Origin: Candidatus Methanoperedens sp. | Lineage (GTDB): Archaea > Halobacteriota > Methanosarcinia > Methanosarcinales > Methanoperedenaceae | Assembly (NCBI GenBank): GCA_028715885.1 | Contig: JAQUQX010000001.1 | Location: 96,857 to 160,856, forward strand | Reading direction: 5' to 3' | DNA: 64,000 bases | Shown here: in pieces, positions 24,857-32,715 of the stretch | How the letters are laid out: each line of letters begins with the position of its first letter | Numbering within the stretch: position 1 is the stretch's first letter | Position numbers and translations under genes: made by a program | The notes under the pieces: generated by a model | The model's input: the letters and a program-made list of their open reading frames with translations, nothing else | The model's database searches: none | Told to the model about the DNA's origin: nothing

Positions 24857-24873
24857 TTTACATGTAATGTAAA
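24857..24873. promoter_or_regulatory. Inverted repeat TTTACA-N5-TGTAAA, predicted operator (site 3)
   Basis: TTTACATGTAATGTAAA is a perfect 6-bp-arm inverted repeat 21 bp upstream of ATG 24895. A weak TATA-like TTTAAA lies at about 24829-24834, so the repeat overlaps the expected transcription start of the archaeosortase operon. Confidence 0.6.
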
Positions 24874-24894
24874 ACATATAAGGATGTGAAACAA

Positions 24895-25077
24895 ATGGAT
24901 TGTTGCGGTTCAAAAAAAGATGATAATAAAAAAGATGAGACAACAATAAAAAATGCAAAACAGGAAACTGCGCCGGAAGAACATTCTCACGGCGGATGCT
25001 GCGGCGGGAACCCGTGGACTATGGTCGTTATGATTATTTTCATGGCAATCATCCTGTATCTCACTTACAAGAGGTAG
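24895..25077 (+). CDS. Small Cys-rich membrane protein
   Basis: A 60-residue protein starting MDCCGSKKDD (ATG 24895; GTG 24886 is an alternative). A charged stretch is followed by HSHGGCCGGNPW and a membrane span (about 42-58). The double CC pairs and HxH suggest soft-metal binding at the membrane surface. It is the first gene of the operon containing the Met-rich protein and archaeosortase, directly behind operator site 3. Confidence 0.7.
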   Translation: MDCCGSKKDDNKKDETTIKNAKQETAPEEHSHGGCCGGNPWTMVVMIIFMAIILYLTYKR

Positions 25078-25078
25078 C

Positions 25079-25444
25079 ATGGAACGAAAAACACTGTTCA
25101 TAATCGGGGCTGTTCTGTTATTCGGGGCAGTTCTTGCAGCAGTGGCGTTGGCGCAAAATACCGACAGCCAAAATGCTGCTGATAATCATGAATGCACTCC
25201 TGAAATGATGAAGAATATGTCATCAAACAATGCTTCAGAAATGGCAAAGAATTGCACTCCTGAAATGATAAAATCGGGAAACTGTAAAAATATGCCTGAT
25301 GGCGCAATGGCAGGATGCGGGTCAATGATGGCTAACACTAATAATGTTACTGGAAATCATATGGCTGACCCGAGCCATTGCAGCAATATGAATTCAAGCA
25401 TGGATTCGATGATGGGGACTGGAAAGCAAAAAACCATGGCGTAA
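25079..25444 (+). CDS. Exported Met/Cys/His-rich protein, likely copper-binding
   Basis: A 121-residue protein with a signal peptide (about 1-25) and a low-complexity mature region full of Met, Cys, Asn and Ser. It contains two copies of CTPEM, several MxxM and one SHCSNMNSS segment. Such Met/Cys/His composition is typical of periplasmic copper(I) buffers. Starts one base after the previous stop and ends 6 bp before the archaeosortase gene. Confidence 0.72.
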   Translation: MERKTLFIIGAVLLFGAVLAAVALAQNTDSQNAADNHECTPEMMKNMSSNNASEMAKNCTPEMIKSGNCKNMPDGAMAGCGSMMANTNNVTGNHMADPSHCSNMNSSMDSMMGTGKQKTMA

Positions 25445-25450
25445 TACTTA

Positions 25451-26251
25451 ATGGCTGCACTCTGGATCGCTCTCGGACTTCTGGCTATAGCATCAATTCT
25501 TCCGAGAGCCTATAATTCAAGGTTCGTATTTGGAGGATTTGGCTGGGTATTCCTCTCAATCTACTGGTTTTTGCAGCCGCCATTATATATTGAGATACAG
25601 GATTATGTTAATGGCTTTCTGGTAGTCGCCGCCGCAGTAGTATCCCTTTTCATAGCATATATCATCTTTCAGGCAAGAGACAAGGAAGAAGGCGGATACG
25701 AGGTATTTATTTCATTATCAAGGGCTGCATCTGTTGGCGGCTTGATTTATTTCCTGTTTGCTGAAGTAGGCTTTTTAAATACATGGATAATTTCAACGGT
25801 AACTGACCAGGCAATCTGGGTCACCGGGAAATTCGGAGTTCCCGTTGTACAGGTAGCATGGAACCAGCTTGCTGTCAACGGCATGGCTGTTGAAATAATA
25901 CTTGCATGCACGGCGATTGAGAGTATAGCATTGTTTTCAGGCATAATATCATCGGCAGAAGATGCGTCTGCTTCAAGGAAACTCAGGGCGTTTATGATTT
26001 CAGTGCCCGTCATCTATATCCTTAATCTGCAAAGGTTGGCTTTCACCGCCTCAGCCTATGGATTTGGCTGGTTTGGCACGCCTGATGAGAGCTTCCATAT
26101 TTCAGAGCATATAATCACCAAAGCAGGCTCTTTACTGGCGCTGTTTCTTATTTCATACATGGTTCTTAAAACCCTGCCCGAGGTTCTGGATATGATAGAC
26201 GGCGTCCTGAAGATTATGAGAATAGAATTCCACAGGTTAACGGCGGGGTAA
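25451..26251 (+). CDS. artA: Archaeosortase A-like transpeptidase
   Basis: A 266-residue protein with about eight membrane spans and the exosortase/archaeosortase core: Cys153 in ACTAIESIALFSG, Arg195 in NLQR and His220 in the segment FHISEH. These enzymes cleave PGF-CTERM-type C-terminal signals and transfer the protein to a prenyl lipid. Candidate substrates in this window are the proteins at 20126-20962 and 56813-57973. The gene sits in an operon with metal-rich small proteins and a MoaD-like protein. Confidence 0.83.
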   Translation: MAALWIALGLLAIASILPRAYNSRFVFGGFGWVFLSIYWFLQPPLYIEIQDYVNGFLVVAAAVVSLFIAYIIFQARDKEEGGYEVFISLSRAASVGGLIYFLFAEVGFLNTWIISTVTDQAIWVTGKFGVPVVQVAWNQLAVNGMAVEIILACTAIESIALFSGIISSAEDASASRKLRAFMISVPVIYILNLQRLAFTASAYGFGWFGTPDESFHISEHIITKAGSLLALFLISYMVLKTLPEVLDMIDGVLKIMRIEFHRLTAG

Positions 26252-26253
26252 CC

Positions 26254-26547
26254 GTGAAAATAAAAGTGAATTATGATTTTACCCAGCAGGAACTGGTTGG
26301 CGGAACAGATGTTTTCGAAATTGCAGACGGAGCTAAACTTGGAGAGCTGTTGCAGATAATTGACGCCAGGATTATCAAAGCTGGAAAAAATAAGGGTATA
26401 GATACGGCTTATAAAACCACGCTTATCAATGACCGGTTGAATGGATGTGTGGTCTTTATTAATGGTTCTGCGCCGGAAAATATGCTGGAACAATCGCTGC
26501 ATGATGGGGATAACATTGAATTTGTCTATGGGTTCTGCGGAGGATAA
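26254..26547 (+). CDS. MoaD/ThiS-like ubiquitin-fold protein
   Basis: A 97-residue protein starting at GTG 26254, 2 bp after the archaeosortase stop. It has the MoaD beta-grasp pattern and ends IEFVYGFCGG: the terminal Gly-Gly is the reactive end used for adenylation, thiocarboxylation or protein conjugation (SAMPs) in this family. The Cys just before the GG and the internal VVFINGSAPE segment are notable. An E1-like activating enzyme is not in the window. It overlaps the DUF63 gene by 1 bp. Confidence 0.78.
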   Translation: MKIKVNYDFTQQELVGGTDVFEIADGAKLGELLQIIDARIIKAGKNKGIDTAYKTTLINDRLNGCVVFINGSAPENMLEQSLHDGDNIEFVYGFCGG

Positions 26548-27389
26548 TGATGAGCGGATTGACTGATTTTATAAACAGGAATTATATTGAAGGTATCATC
26601 AACGATACCAGTTATAATCATTTTGACATGATTACATATGTCATTATCTTATTCGTGGGTGTTTATGCAATTCTAAAACTATTGAACAAATTGAGAATAA
26701 AGGTCGATGAGGAGTTTGTCATCGCTACGATTCCTTATATTTTCATGGGCTCAGTATTTCGGGTAGTGGAGGATGCAAATCTCCTGAAGCCGCCCGTTAA
26801 ATATTTTTTCATAACACCGCTTATTTTCTTTGTGGTCTTTGCAATATGTTTCGGAATTCTTCTATTCACAAGATATCTTGAGAAGCTCCACAAAATAAGG
26901 AACTATATCCCCATATACGCATCTGCCGGAGTCGTTTTATCGCTGGCAGGAGTTGCTATCATTGTTTATTATAACCCCTCAAACTGGAATTTCGATATTC
27001 TGATATACAGTCTTGTGCCCGCCGTCATATTGACCGACATCGTAAAAAAAGTCTCACCGGCGATAGGTATGACCTGTATTCGAAGCAGGATGTATTCGTT
27101 TGCTCTCTTTTCGTTTATGCTAGATTCGCTTACAACATATATCGGCGTTGACCTGATGGGCTATACAAACAAGCATCCTTTCAGTTCGTTCCTTACTACC
27201 ATTTTTGGAACAGGGGCTATTTTGGTTCCTCTATCCCTGATTTTAGTCATGATAATAATTTTTTTGCTTGAAAGAGATTCCATGGAGGATAAAGATAAAG
27301 GCGAGAAGTATATGCTGGCACTGACGCTAATCGTTCTTGGTTTCTCGATGGGAGCAAGGAACTTGCTGACAATGGTTTTTGGGGTTTAA
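26547..27389 (+). CDS. DUF63-family membrane protein
   Basis: A 280-residue archaeal membrane protein with about eight spans and the DUF63 signature RVVEDANLLKPPVKYFFITPLIF near residue 73. Members are widespread in archaea with no known function. Its translation is coupled to the MoaD-like gene by the overlapping TAATG. Linkage to an archaeosortase suggests a role in surface protein processing or lipid attachment, which is inference. Confidence 0.88.
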   Translation: MMSGLTDFINRNYIEGIINDTSYNHFDMITYVIILFVGVYAILKLLNKLRIKVDEEFVIATIPYIFMGSVFRVVEDANLLKPPVKYFFITPLIFFVVFAICFGILLFTRYLEKLHKIRNYIPIYASAGVVLSLAGVAIIVYYNPSNWNFDILIYSLVPAVILTDIVKKVSPAIGMTCIRSRMYSFALFSFMLDSLTTYIGVDLMGYTNKHPFSSFLTTIFGTGAILVPLSLILVMIIIFLLERDSMEDKDKGEKYMLALTLIVLGFSMGARNLLTMVFGV

Positions 27390-27428
27390 TATTCACATAT
27401 ACATTGCAAGAGATTAAGGTGTTATCAT

Positions 27429-28058
27429 TCAGGATTTTCTTGCCCTGTAGAGTGATAGCGTACCAAAAAGCGTCGTATATCTGTCTGTCTCTTCGACCAG
27501 GTCAAAACCAGCTTTCCTGAACATCTCAGGCAGCAAACCCCTTATGTTATCCCCAGCTTCCTCAAGATGCCGGAATATCAGGGATATAAAATACATCAGT
27601 GCATTATGAGGTTTCCCGAAATCAGCGACATGCAATTCTCCCCCATGCCGCAGAACCCTGAATATTTCTTTAAATGTGCGAGCCTTGTCCTCCCGGGTCA
27701 GATGGTGAAAAACCAGGCTTGAAACTACACGGTCAAAAGAACCATCCGGATACGGCAATTCAAATGCCATCCCGGTATCAAGAGAAATGTCAAGACCTGC
27801 CCTTGCGACTTTTGTTCGGGCTATCTCAAGAATTTTCGGGTCTCCGTCAAGCCCTGTCACTTCGGCGCCGGGATAAGTTTTCTTTATGAGAATGGTCAGC
27901 GTTGCAGTACCGCAGCCGATATCGACCACCCGATAATCGTTTTTGATATTTGCCTGTTCAACCAGACTTCGCTTGAAGGTGGATTCGCGCATGAACAGCA
28001 TCACAGGGTCGTATAGAGGGGTAAGCCATTCAAAGCTGAGCGCGGGGATGTATTTCAT
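27429..28058 (-). CDS. Class I SAM-dependent methyltransferase
   Basis: A 209-residue methyltransferase with motif I VVDIGCGTATLT, acidic GLDGDPKILE, FELPYPDGSFDRVVSSLVFHHL and a post-core FRVLRHGGELHVADFG. It resembles the UbiE/menaquinone-type group, but the substrate cannot be read from sequence. Monocistronic, convergent to the DUF63 gene. Confidence 0.88.
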   Translation of the reverse strand: MKYIPALSFEWLTPLYDPVMLFMRESTFKRSLVEQANIKNDYRVVDIGCGTATLTILIKKTYPGAEVTGLDGDPKILEIARTKVARAGLDISLDTGMAFELPYPDGSFDRVVSSLVFHHLTREDKARTFKEIFRVLRHGGELHVADFGKPHNALMYFISLIFRHLEEAGDNIRGLLPEMFRKAGFDLVEETDRYTTLFGTLSLYRARKS

Positions 28059-28113
28059 GTAATTAACATCTTGAAATCGAGATTGTCTAATAAAAGTATG
28101 TATGTCATATTTT

Positions 28114-28692
28114 TCATCGTGGCCACCATGATATCGATTTGACTTTTATAGGTAAAGATGCAAAGTCAGGTCCGGTGAAGCTATTAGTATCCAAATAAAA
28201 ATTAAATCCATGTGCTTCTGCGGGGACCTTGTATACCGCTCTTCCTCTCTTGGTCTGGTTTGGATATGAATCATTTAACAATCCAATACCATCATAGCCA
28301 GCATAGAGTATAGGATTATATTTAAATCCAGCATTATCCCTCAGGGCAAACGGAGTATTCGTAAACCTTATTGTTTTATTGCCAGTGTTCTTAATCCAAA
28401 AATCTGCTACGATCAAAACCTTTCCTTCACCTGCTACCTCAGCAATGTTTTGTCCTCCTGAACTGTAGGAGACGCGGTCAGTTTTATGAGCCTCCATAAC
28501 TGTAGCTTCCATTCCTGGTAATTTAGCTATTTCTCCTATTTCTAGATTTAATTTTGTTTGCGTTAAAGGGGTTGGTGCTGATGCAGGTGTTTTATTTTGT
28601 ATCGGCACTGATGGTTCTGGACTCGCACAACCGGATAATATGACCAAAGATAAAATAGTAAGCAGAAAAGCTATTCTTATCCTCGTTTTCAT
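28114..28692 (-). CDS. DUF4352-type lipoprotein
   Basis: A 192-residue protein with a signal peptide and lipobox (VILSGC, Cys22), a Pro/Thr-rich linker and an immunoglobulin-like DUF4352 domain: KVLIVADFWIKNTGNKTIRFTNTPFALRD and the closing VKSISWW. It is anchored outside the cell by the lipidated Cys. Likely a surface or substrate-contact protein; no specific role is visible. Confidence 0.78.
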   Translation of the reverse strand: MKTRIRIAFLLTILSLVILSGCASPEPSVPIQNKTPASAPTPLTQTKLNLEIGEIAKLPGMEATVMEAHKTDRVSYSSGGQNIAEVAGEGKVLIVADFWIKNTGNKTIRFTNTPFALRDNAGFKYNPILYAGYDGIGLLNDSYPNQTKRGRAVYKVPAEAHGFNFYLDTNSFTGPDFASLPIKVKSISWWPR

Positions 28693-28732
28693 ATTTTCAA
28701 TATCACTTCATTCATTCCTTAACAATTATCAC

Positions 28733-29335
28733 TCATTGAGCATTTGCGAGCAGTTTAGTGTATTTCTTTTCAAACTCGCCCTGGCATGTGGTGCAGCAAA
28801 AGAAATAGTCCCTATCATCTATTTTTTTCCTTACCGCCTCCCCTGCCACTTTCCTGTCGCAATAAGCGCAGGTTAAGGTGATACCGGTAGATGCAAGCGG
28901 GATAGTTGAGTCTTTTCGGAATGCATTTTTTACTGATAAGACGCGGATATTGTTCACATCTGTGAGGTTTATCCTGTCCTGTATCGAAAGAATGCGCTGC
29001 ATGTTTCCTGCAACTCTTGATACTATGGCTGCGTCAGAATCTGCTGTTACATACAGCTCCTTAACTTCTTCCAGCATCCGGAGTTCTTCAGTTATCCTGC
29101 TGACAGCGCCAGGCTTCGCATTCACAATGAGTATCGCCTCGGTTATGCCCAGTTTGCTGTTATCGATATCTATGGTGAATTTGTTGATAACTCCCAGTTC
29201 AAGCAACCTGTCCACACGGCTCTTGACTGTGGGCACGCTTGTCAGGCAGGATTTGGCTATCTCCTGAAACGATTTCCTGCTATTGCTCTGCAGATGTGCC
29301 AATATCTTGACATCAAGATTGTCCAGTTCTATCAT
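28733..29335 (-). CDS. Lrp/AsnC-type regulator with C-terminal TRASH metal-sensing domain
   Basis: Start ATG 29335 is preferred (a GTG at 29350 would put the start inside the operator). The 200-residue protein has an Lrp winged-helix DNA-binding part (1-50), an Lrp/RAM-like domain (about 65-140) and a TRASH domain with CAYC (156-159) and CCTTC (180-184). This architecture is known in archaeal copper regulators such as CopR/CopT. The inverted repeat at 29342-29358 immediately upstream suggests autoregulation, and the same repeat precedes three other units. Metal identity is inferred as copper from the neighbouring copA and YHS genes. Confidence 0.9.
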   Translation of the reverse strand: MIELDNLDVKILAHLQSNSRKSFQEIAKSCLTSVPTVKSRVDRLLELGVINKFTIDIDNSKLGITEAILIVNAKPGAVSRITEELRMLEEVKELYVTADSDAAIVSRVAGNMQRILSIQDRINLTDVNNIRVLSVKNAFRKDSTIPLASTGITLTCAYCDRKVAGEAVRKKIDDRDYFFCCTTCQGEFEKKYTKLLANAQ

Positions 29336-29341
29336 TATAAC

Positions 29342-29358
29342 TTTACACACGATGTAAA
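29342..29358. promoter_or_regulatory. Inverted repeat TTTACA-N5-TGTAAA, predicted operator (site 4)
   Basis: TTTACACACGATGTAAA has perfect 6-bp arms. It lies between the divergent Lrp-TRASH gene (7 bp from its ATG) and the SPASM gene (16 bp from its GTG), where one bound regulator could control both. It matches the sites at 5672, 13284 and 24857. Confidence 0.65.
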
Positions 29359-29373
29359 CATAAGTACTTTACG

Positions 29374-29634
29374 GTGAATATCAAACTCAGTAAATGCGGA
29401 TTTTTTGAAAATGAACCTGCAGGGGATGTTAATGATCTCATCTCTTCCTGGGAAAACATCAGCAAGTCATACTTATGGAGACTTTATGAACTTGAATGCA
29501 ATAATTGCGCCGTACTTTCCGATTGCAAGGGCGGATGCAGGTTCATGACAAGACAATATAAAGGGATACTTGCGCCTGACCCTTTGATGTGCCAGGTTAA
29601 TTTACATGATAGTTTTATGACTTCTAACATGTGA
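29374..29634 (+). CDS. Orphan SPASM-domain protein
   Basis: An 86-residue frame from GTG 29374. Its cysteine array (Cys8, 42, 45, 51, 55, 73) in ECNNCAVLSDCKGGCRF matches the auxiliary iron-sulfur SPASM domain normally found at the C-terminus of radical SAM maturases. The radical SAM barrel with its CxxxCxxC motif is absent, since the divergent regulator begins only 38 bp upstream. It is either the remnant of a larger gene or a stand-alone cluster-binding protein. A TATA-like ATTATAA at 29335-29341 supports its own promoter, with the operator downstream of it. Confidence 0.6.
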   Translation: MNIKLSKCGFFENEPAGDVNDLISSWENISKSYLWRLYELECNNCAVLSDCKGGCRFMTRQYKGILAPDPLMCQVNLHDSFMTSNM

Positions 29635-29643
29635 CTTGAAAAG

Positions 29644-31470
29644 CTAAGCAATCCGACACGGCGCGGTTTCATCCCCCACATTGCAGCATTTCCTGAGAAC
29701 CACAACAGTAGCAAGTCCTCCGGCAAAACTGGCTATACTTGACCTGCCGCATTTGTGGAAAGGGCGTTCTTCCGGGGTAAGGAAGCGCAGCTCTAACTTA
29801 TTCTTAAGCAGACGTTCCATTAGATTCGAATAGAGCCGTCCGGTCATATCTGTGGGTAAGCTGTGGAAAACATATATAACATAACCTTCTTCGTTGATCA
29901 CACGCAGAAACTCTGCAACCGCCTTTTTAGGGTATTCCAGTGTCTCCAGCGCCCATGTACAGGTGACTACGTCAAAGGAGTCGTCTGGATACGGAAGAGT
30001 TTGAATATCCTGAACCTCGAACCTGACCCTTTTGTCTTTTATCTTTTCCCGTGCTATTTTCAGCATCCCTTTTGAGATATCGATGCCCATAATCATTGAT
30101 GGATTCGATTTGTTGAGTATGGCTTTGATCGCCTCTCCTGTCCCTGTGCCGACATCAAGCACTTTTGCTCCATCTTTGACATTTTTATGCAACAACTCTT
30201 CGTAATAGTTCCATACTCCTTTCCCAACACTATTTTTCCAGAGGGATGCGTAGGAATCGTAATTCTCAGCTATCGAATCATACATCTCCCGCACATCATG
30301 GGGTCTGGTTTTAAGAAGCCCGAAGAATGCCAGCGTTTCAATGCCTGCTTTGCTCTTCATCATGCTCCATAGCTGTCCATAGCTTACCTCTCCCCTTACG
30401 ATATCGAATATCATCTCATAAAATTCAGGATAGCGTTTCAGCAGTTCGTATCCAATTTTGGGAAATGTATAGAAGACCATGCCGATATTGCGTGCATACT
30501 CGAATTCAGGGTATATCTCCCCGGCTATGCGCTCCTCGTAGCTTGCAGTTGTGGTATTGCCCTGTAGCATATCATTTGCCACATCCGCTGCTATCTGACC
30601 GCTGCGTATTGCATAATATATCCCCTCTCCCAGGAAAGGATCAACAAGTGCAGCGGCATCGCCGCAAAGCATCGTTCGGGAGCTTGTGATCTTTGACCTT
30701 CCGTCAAAGATCGGGATAGTATACCCGAACTTATGCTCGTTCTCTATCTTATCAGTAAGGTACTGGTCAGACAGGAACACTGAGTAGTAGGGCTTTGGAT
30801 TTTTTATCGTTTTTTTCCATCCGCCCACTCCGAGAGAGAGATGGTCGGCTTTTGGAAATATCCAGCCATAGCCGTATGGAACTGAGCCGAAATCAAACCG
30901 GATTTCTTCAGATAGTTTCTTAAAATTCTCATCCCTGACTTTGACCTCGCCCTCTATAAGTACAGCTATCCTCTTTTTTGGTTTGAGCTTTAATGATCGC
31001 GCTACAATGCCATTGACACCATCAGCCCCGATAAGAAGCTTTGCAGCATACATATTTTTTTCTGTCATCACAAGCACGCTGTCCTTTCCTTCTTCAATGT
31101 GAGTGACTTTTTCCTGCTCATGTATTTCAGCTCCTGATGATCTTGCTTTTTCAACAAGGAAGCTATCGAAGACATCCCTCATCACCATATGCACAAGTGG
31201 CAGATCAGATACTGCATGGATGTCGCCTGATCCTTTGAAGGTAAAGTTCACTTTAGAGATAGTTCTCTCAACTACACTTTTGAAATCCGGTTCCAAAATC
31301 TTCTCTATCCTGGCAGTAAGCCCGCCACCGCAGGGTTTGTATCTGGGATGCTTTTGTTTCTCGATTGCCAGCACACGAATACCTTTTTTGCTCAATTCAT
31401 AAGCAGCGGTTGCTCCAGCAGGACCCAAGCCAACCACTATTATGTCGTATTTCATTTTAGCATCATGCAT
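29644..31470 (-). CDS. Geranylgeranyl reductase / SAM methyltransferase fusion (copy 2)
   Basis: A 608-residue near-copy of the fusion at 17704, alignable by eye over the whole length: GLGPAGATAAYEL, PCGGGLT, YGYGWIFPKADHLSLGVGG, GDAAALVDPFLGEGIYYAIRSG, then VLDVGTGTGEA and DVVTCTWALETL, ending FHKCGRSSIASFAGG and KCC. Both halves keep their motifs, so both copies are probably functional. The start at 31470 leads MHDAKMKYD; the internal ATG at 31455 gives the same N-terminus as copy 1. Role probably in saturation and methylation of a prenylated lipid or quinone. Confidence 0.88.
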   Translation of the reverse strand: MHDAKMKYDIIVVGLGPAGATAAYELSKKGIRVLAIEKQKHPRYKPCGGGLTARIEKILEPDFKSVVERTISKVNFTFKGSGDIHAVSDLPLVHMVMRDVFDSFLVEKARSSGAEIHEQEKVTHIEEGKDSVLVMTEKNMYAAKLLIGADGVNGIVARSLKLKPKKRIAVLIEGEVKVRDENFKKLSEEIRFDFGSVPYGYGWIFPKADHLSLGVGGWKKTIKNPKPYYSVFLSDQYLTDKIENEHKFGYTIPIFDGRSKITSSRTMLCGDAAALVDPFLGEGIYYAIRSGQIAADVANDMLQGNTTTASYEERIAGEIYPEFEYARNIGMVFYTFPKIGYELLKRYPEFYEMIFDIVRGEVSYGQLWSMMKSKAGIETLAFFGLLKTRPHDVREMYDSIAENYDSYASLWKNSVGKGVWNYYEELLHKNVKDGAKVLDVGTGTGEAIKAILNKSNPSMIMGIDISKGMLKIAREKIKDKRVRFEVQDIQTLPYPDDSFDVVTCTWALETLEYPKKAVAEFLRVINEEGYVIYVFHSLPTDMTGRLYSNLMERLLKNKLELRFLTPEERPFHKCGRSSIASFAGGLATVVVLRKCCNVGDETAPCRIA

Positions 31471-31560
31471 AAACTCCTCCTCTTCAAAAGAAAAGGCACA
31501 GCATTAATAAAAACAATATAAGGTATATATCTATTCAAACTGAAGATTGTCAGCATGCTC

Positions 31561-31638
31561 TCATGCCGGTTTTTTATTTTTAATAGCCCTTAGCCCGACA
31601 GGACCTGCGCCGACGACAATTATATCATAGCTTTCCAT
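31561..31638 (-). pseudogene. Truncated N-terminus of a flavoprotein
   Basis: A 25-codon frame reading YDIIVVGAGPVGLRA near its start, a Rossmann GxGPxG dinucleotide-binding motif, then a short Lys-rich end and stop. It lies upstream of the second reductase fusion and resembles that enzyme's own N-terminus (YDIIVVGLGPAGATA). It is best read as the leftover tip of a deleted or rearranged FAD gene. Confidence 0.55.
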
Positions 31639-31677
31639 TTTTTTTACCTTTTCAAATTGAAACATTTTCCTATTGAT

Positions 31678-32532
31678 TCAATATTTCGCGCTCTGGGGTC
31701 TGGAACAAGCACCAAACTCAAACGTCCTGAAGAGGTCATAAACTTTCCCGGGAACGCCCTGCTTAACATTCAAGCCAAAACTCTTTGCAACATCAAATAT
31801 TATGGGTGTATCGTGGGTCATGTACCCCCCGGTCAGGAACTCTGCCAGTTTCTCTGCCTTTCCTTTATTCATTTTATCCTCCAGCAGCCACATTACCATT
31901 TTCTGCACCCTTATCAGGCTCTTCTTTGCTTCCTCTGAGAGCATAATGTAGTCGTCAGATATTGTCTCGACTGGCTTTTTTTCTGGCAGCGATATCAATG
32001 CGCCTGCCGGCATACCGCCTATCTGCGGGTCAACAGGACCGAGCACACTGTCTTTTTCCATAATTATCTCGTCCGCTGCAAGAGCAATAAGCGTGCCGCC
32101 TGACATAGCATAAAAAGGGATGATAACAGTTACCTTTGCAGGATGGTTCTTCACAGCCATGGCGATCATCTCAGATGCCAGCACAAAGCCGCCTGGAGTG
32201 TGAAGTATGAGATCCACATCCTCTGACGTCTGTCTTATCCTCATCAGAACATGCTCTGTATCCTCGATGTTGATCTGGTTTTCGTCTGTTTCTTCCCACG
32301 GCTCTCTTCTGTGGATCATTGTTATGACTTTAGTACCCCTTTCTTCTTCTAGATCTTTAATTATAGCGTTCCGCTCTGCCATTATCACTGCTTTCATCCT
32401 TCCCTTTTTCTCAAGCCCATCGAACATAACTGAGCAATGCCGACTGCAGAACTTTATTTTATCTCCATCAATTTCTTTAGCAATTCCTTTTCCCTCAATT
32501 TCCATACCGCAGTAAATACATCTTTCTGACAT
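31678..32532 (-). CDS. SDH-family (ClpP-fold) serine hydrolase with N-terminal TRASH zinc finger
   Basis: A 284-residue protein. Residues 1-36 form a TRASH-like finger (CIYC at 5-8, Cys29 and Cys33). The rest is the SDH-type ClpP-fold peptidase family: LILHTPGGFVLASEMIAMAVKNH, the nucleophile segment FYAMSGGTLIALAADEIIM, and VLGPVDPQIGG. Related proteins act as proteases near or at membranes, but no membrane span is obvious here. Fusion of a metal-binding finger to the hydrolase is unusual and suggests metal control or a metalloprotein substrate. A truncated copy of its first 20 residues occurs at 23957. Confidence 0.88.
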   Translation of the reverse strand: MSERCIYCGMEIEGKGIAKEIDGDKIKFCSRHCSVMFDGLEKKGRMKAVIMAERNAIIKDLEEERGTKVITMIHRREPWEETDENQINIEDTEHVLMRIRQTSEDVDLILHTPGGFVLASEMIAMAVKNHPAKVTVIIPFYAMSGGTLIALAADEIIMEKDSVLGPVDPQIGGMPAGALISLPEKKPVETISDDYIMLSEEAKKSLIRVQKMVMWLLEDKMNKGKAEKLAEFLTGGYMTHDTPIIFDVAKSFGLNVKQGVPGKVYDLFRTFEFGACSRPQSAKY

Positions 32533-32715
32533 GCTTATACTCCAGAAAACAATAATATATATTCATATGTTTTTTTCATATGGTTTTTGCTTTAAATTCA
32601 CAAAATTTTTCAATATTTCAACCAAAACAAACATAAAAGATAAAAAAACATTACAGCTAGAGAAAATTTAATTACATAAACATTGTATATCTTAAAAAAA
32701 ATCCGGAGAATTAAA

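Noticed and set aside
32671..32690. ATTACA...TGTATA near the copA start as a further regulator site
   Set aside because: Arms are imperfect and the spacer is 7 rather than 5 bp between the 6-bp arms, so it does not fit the four-site pattern.
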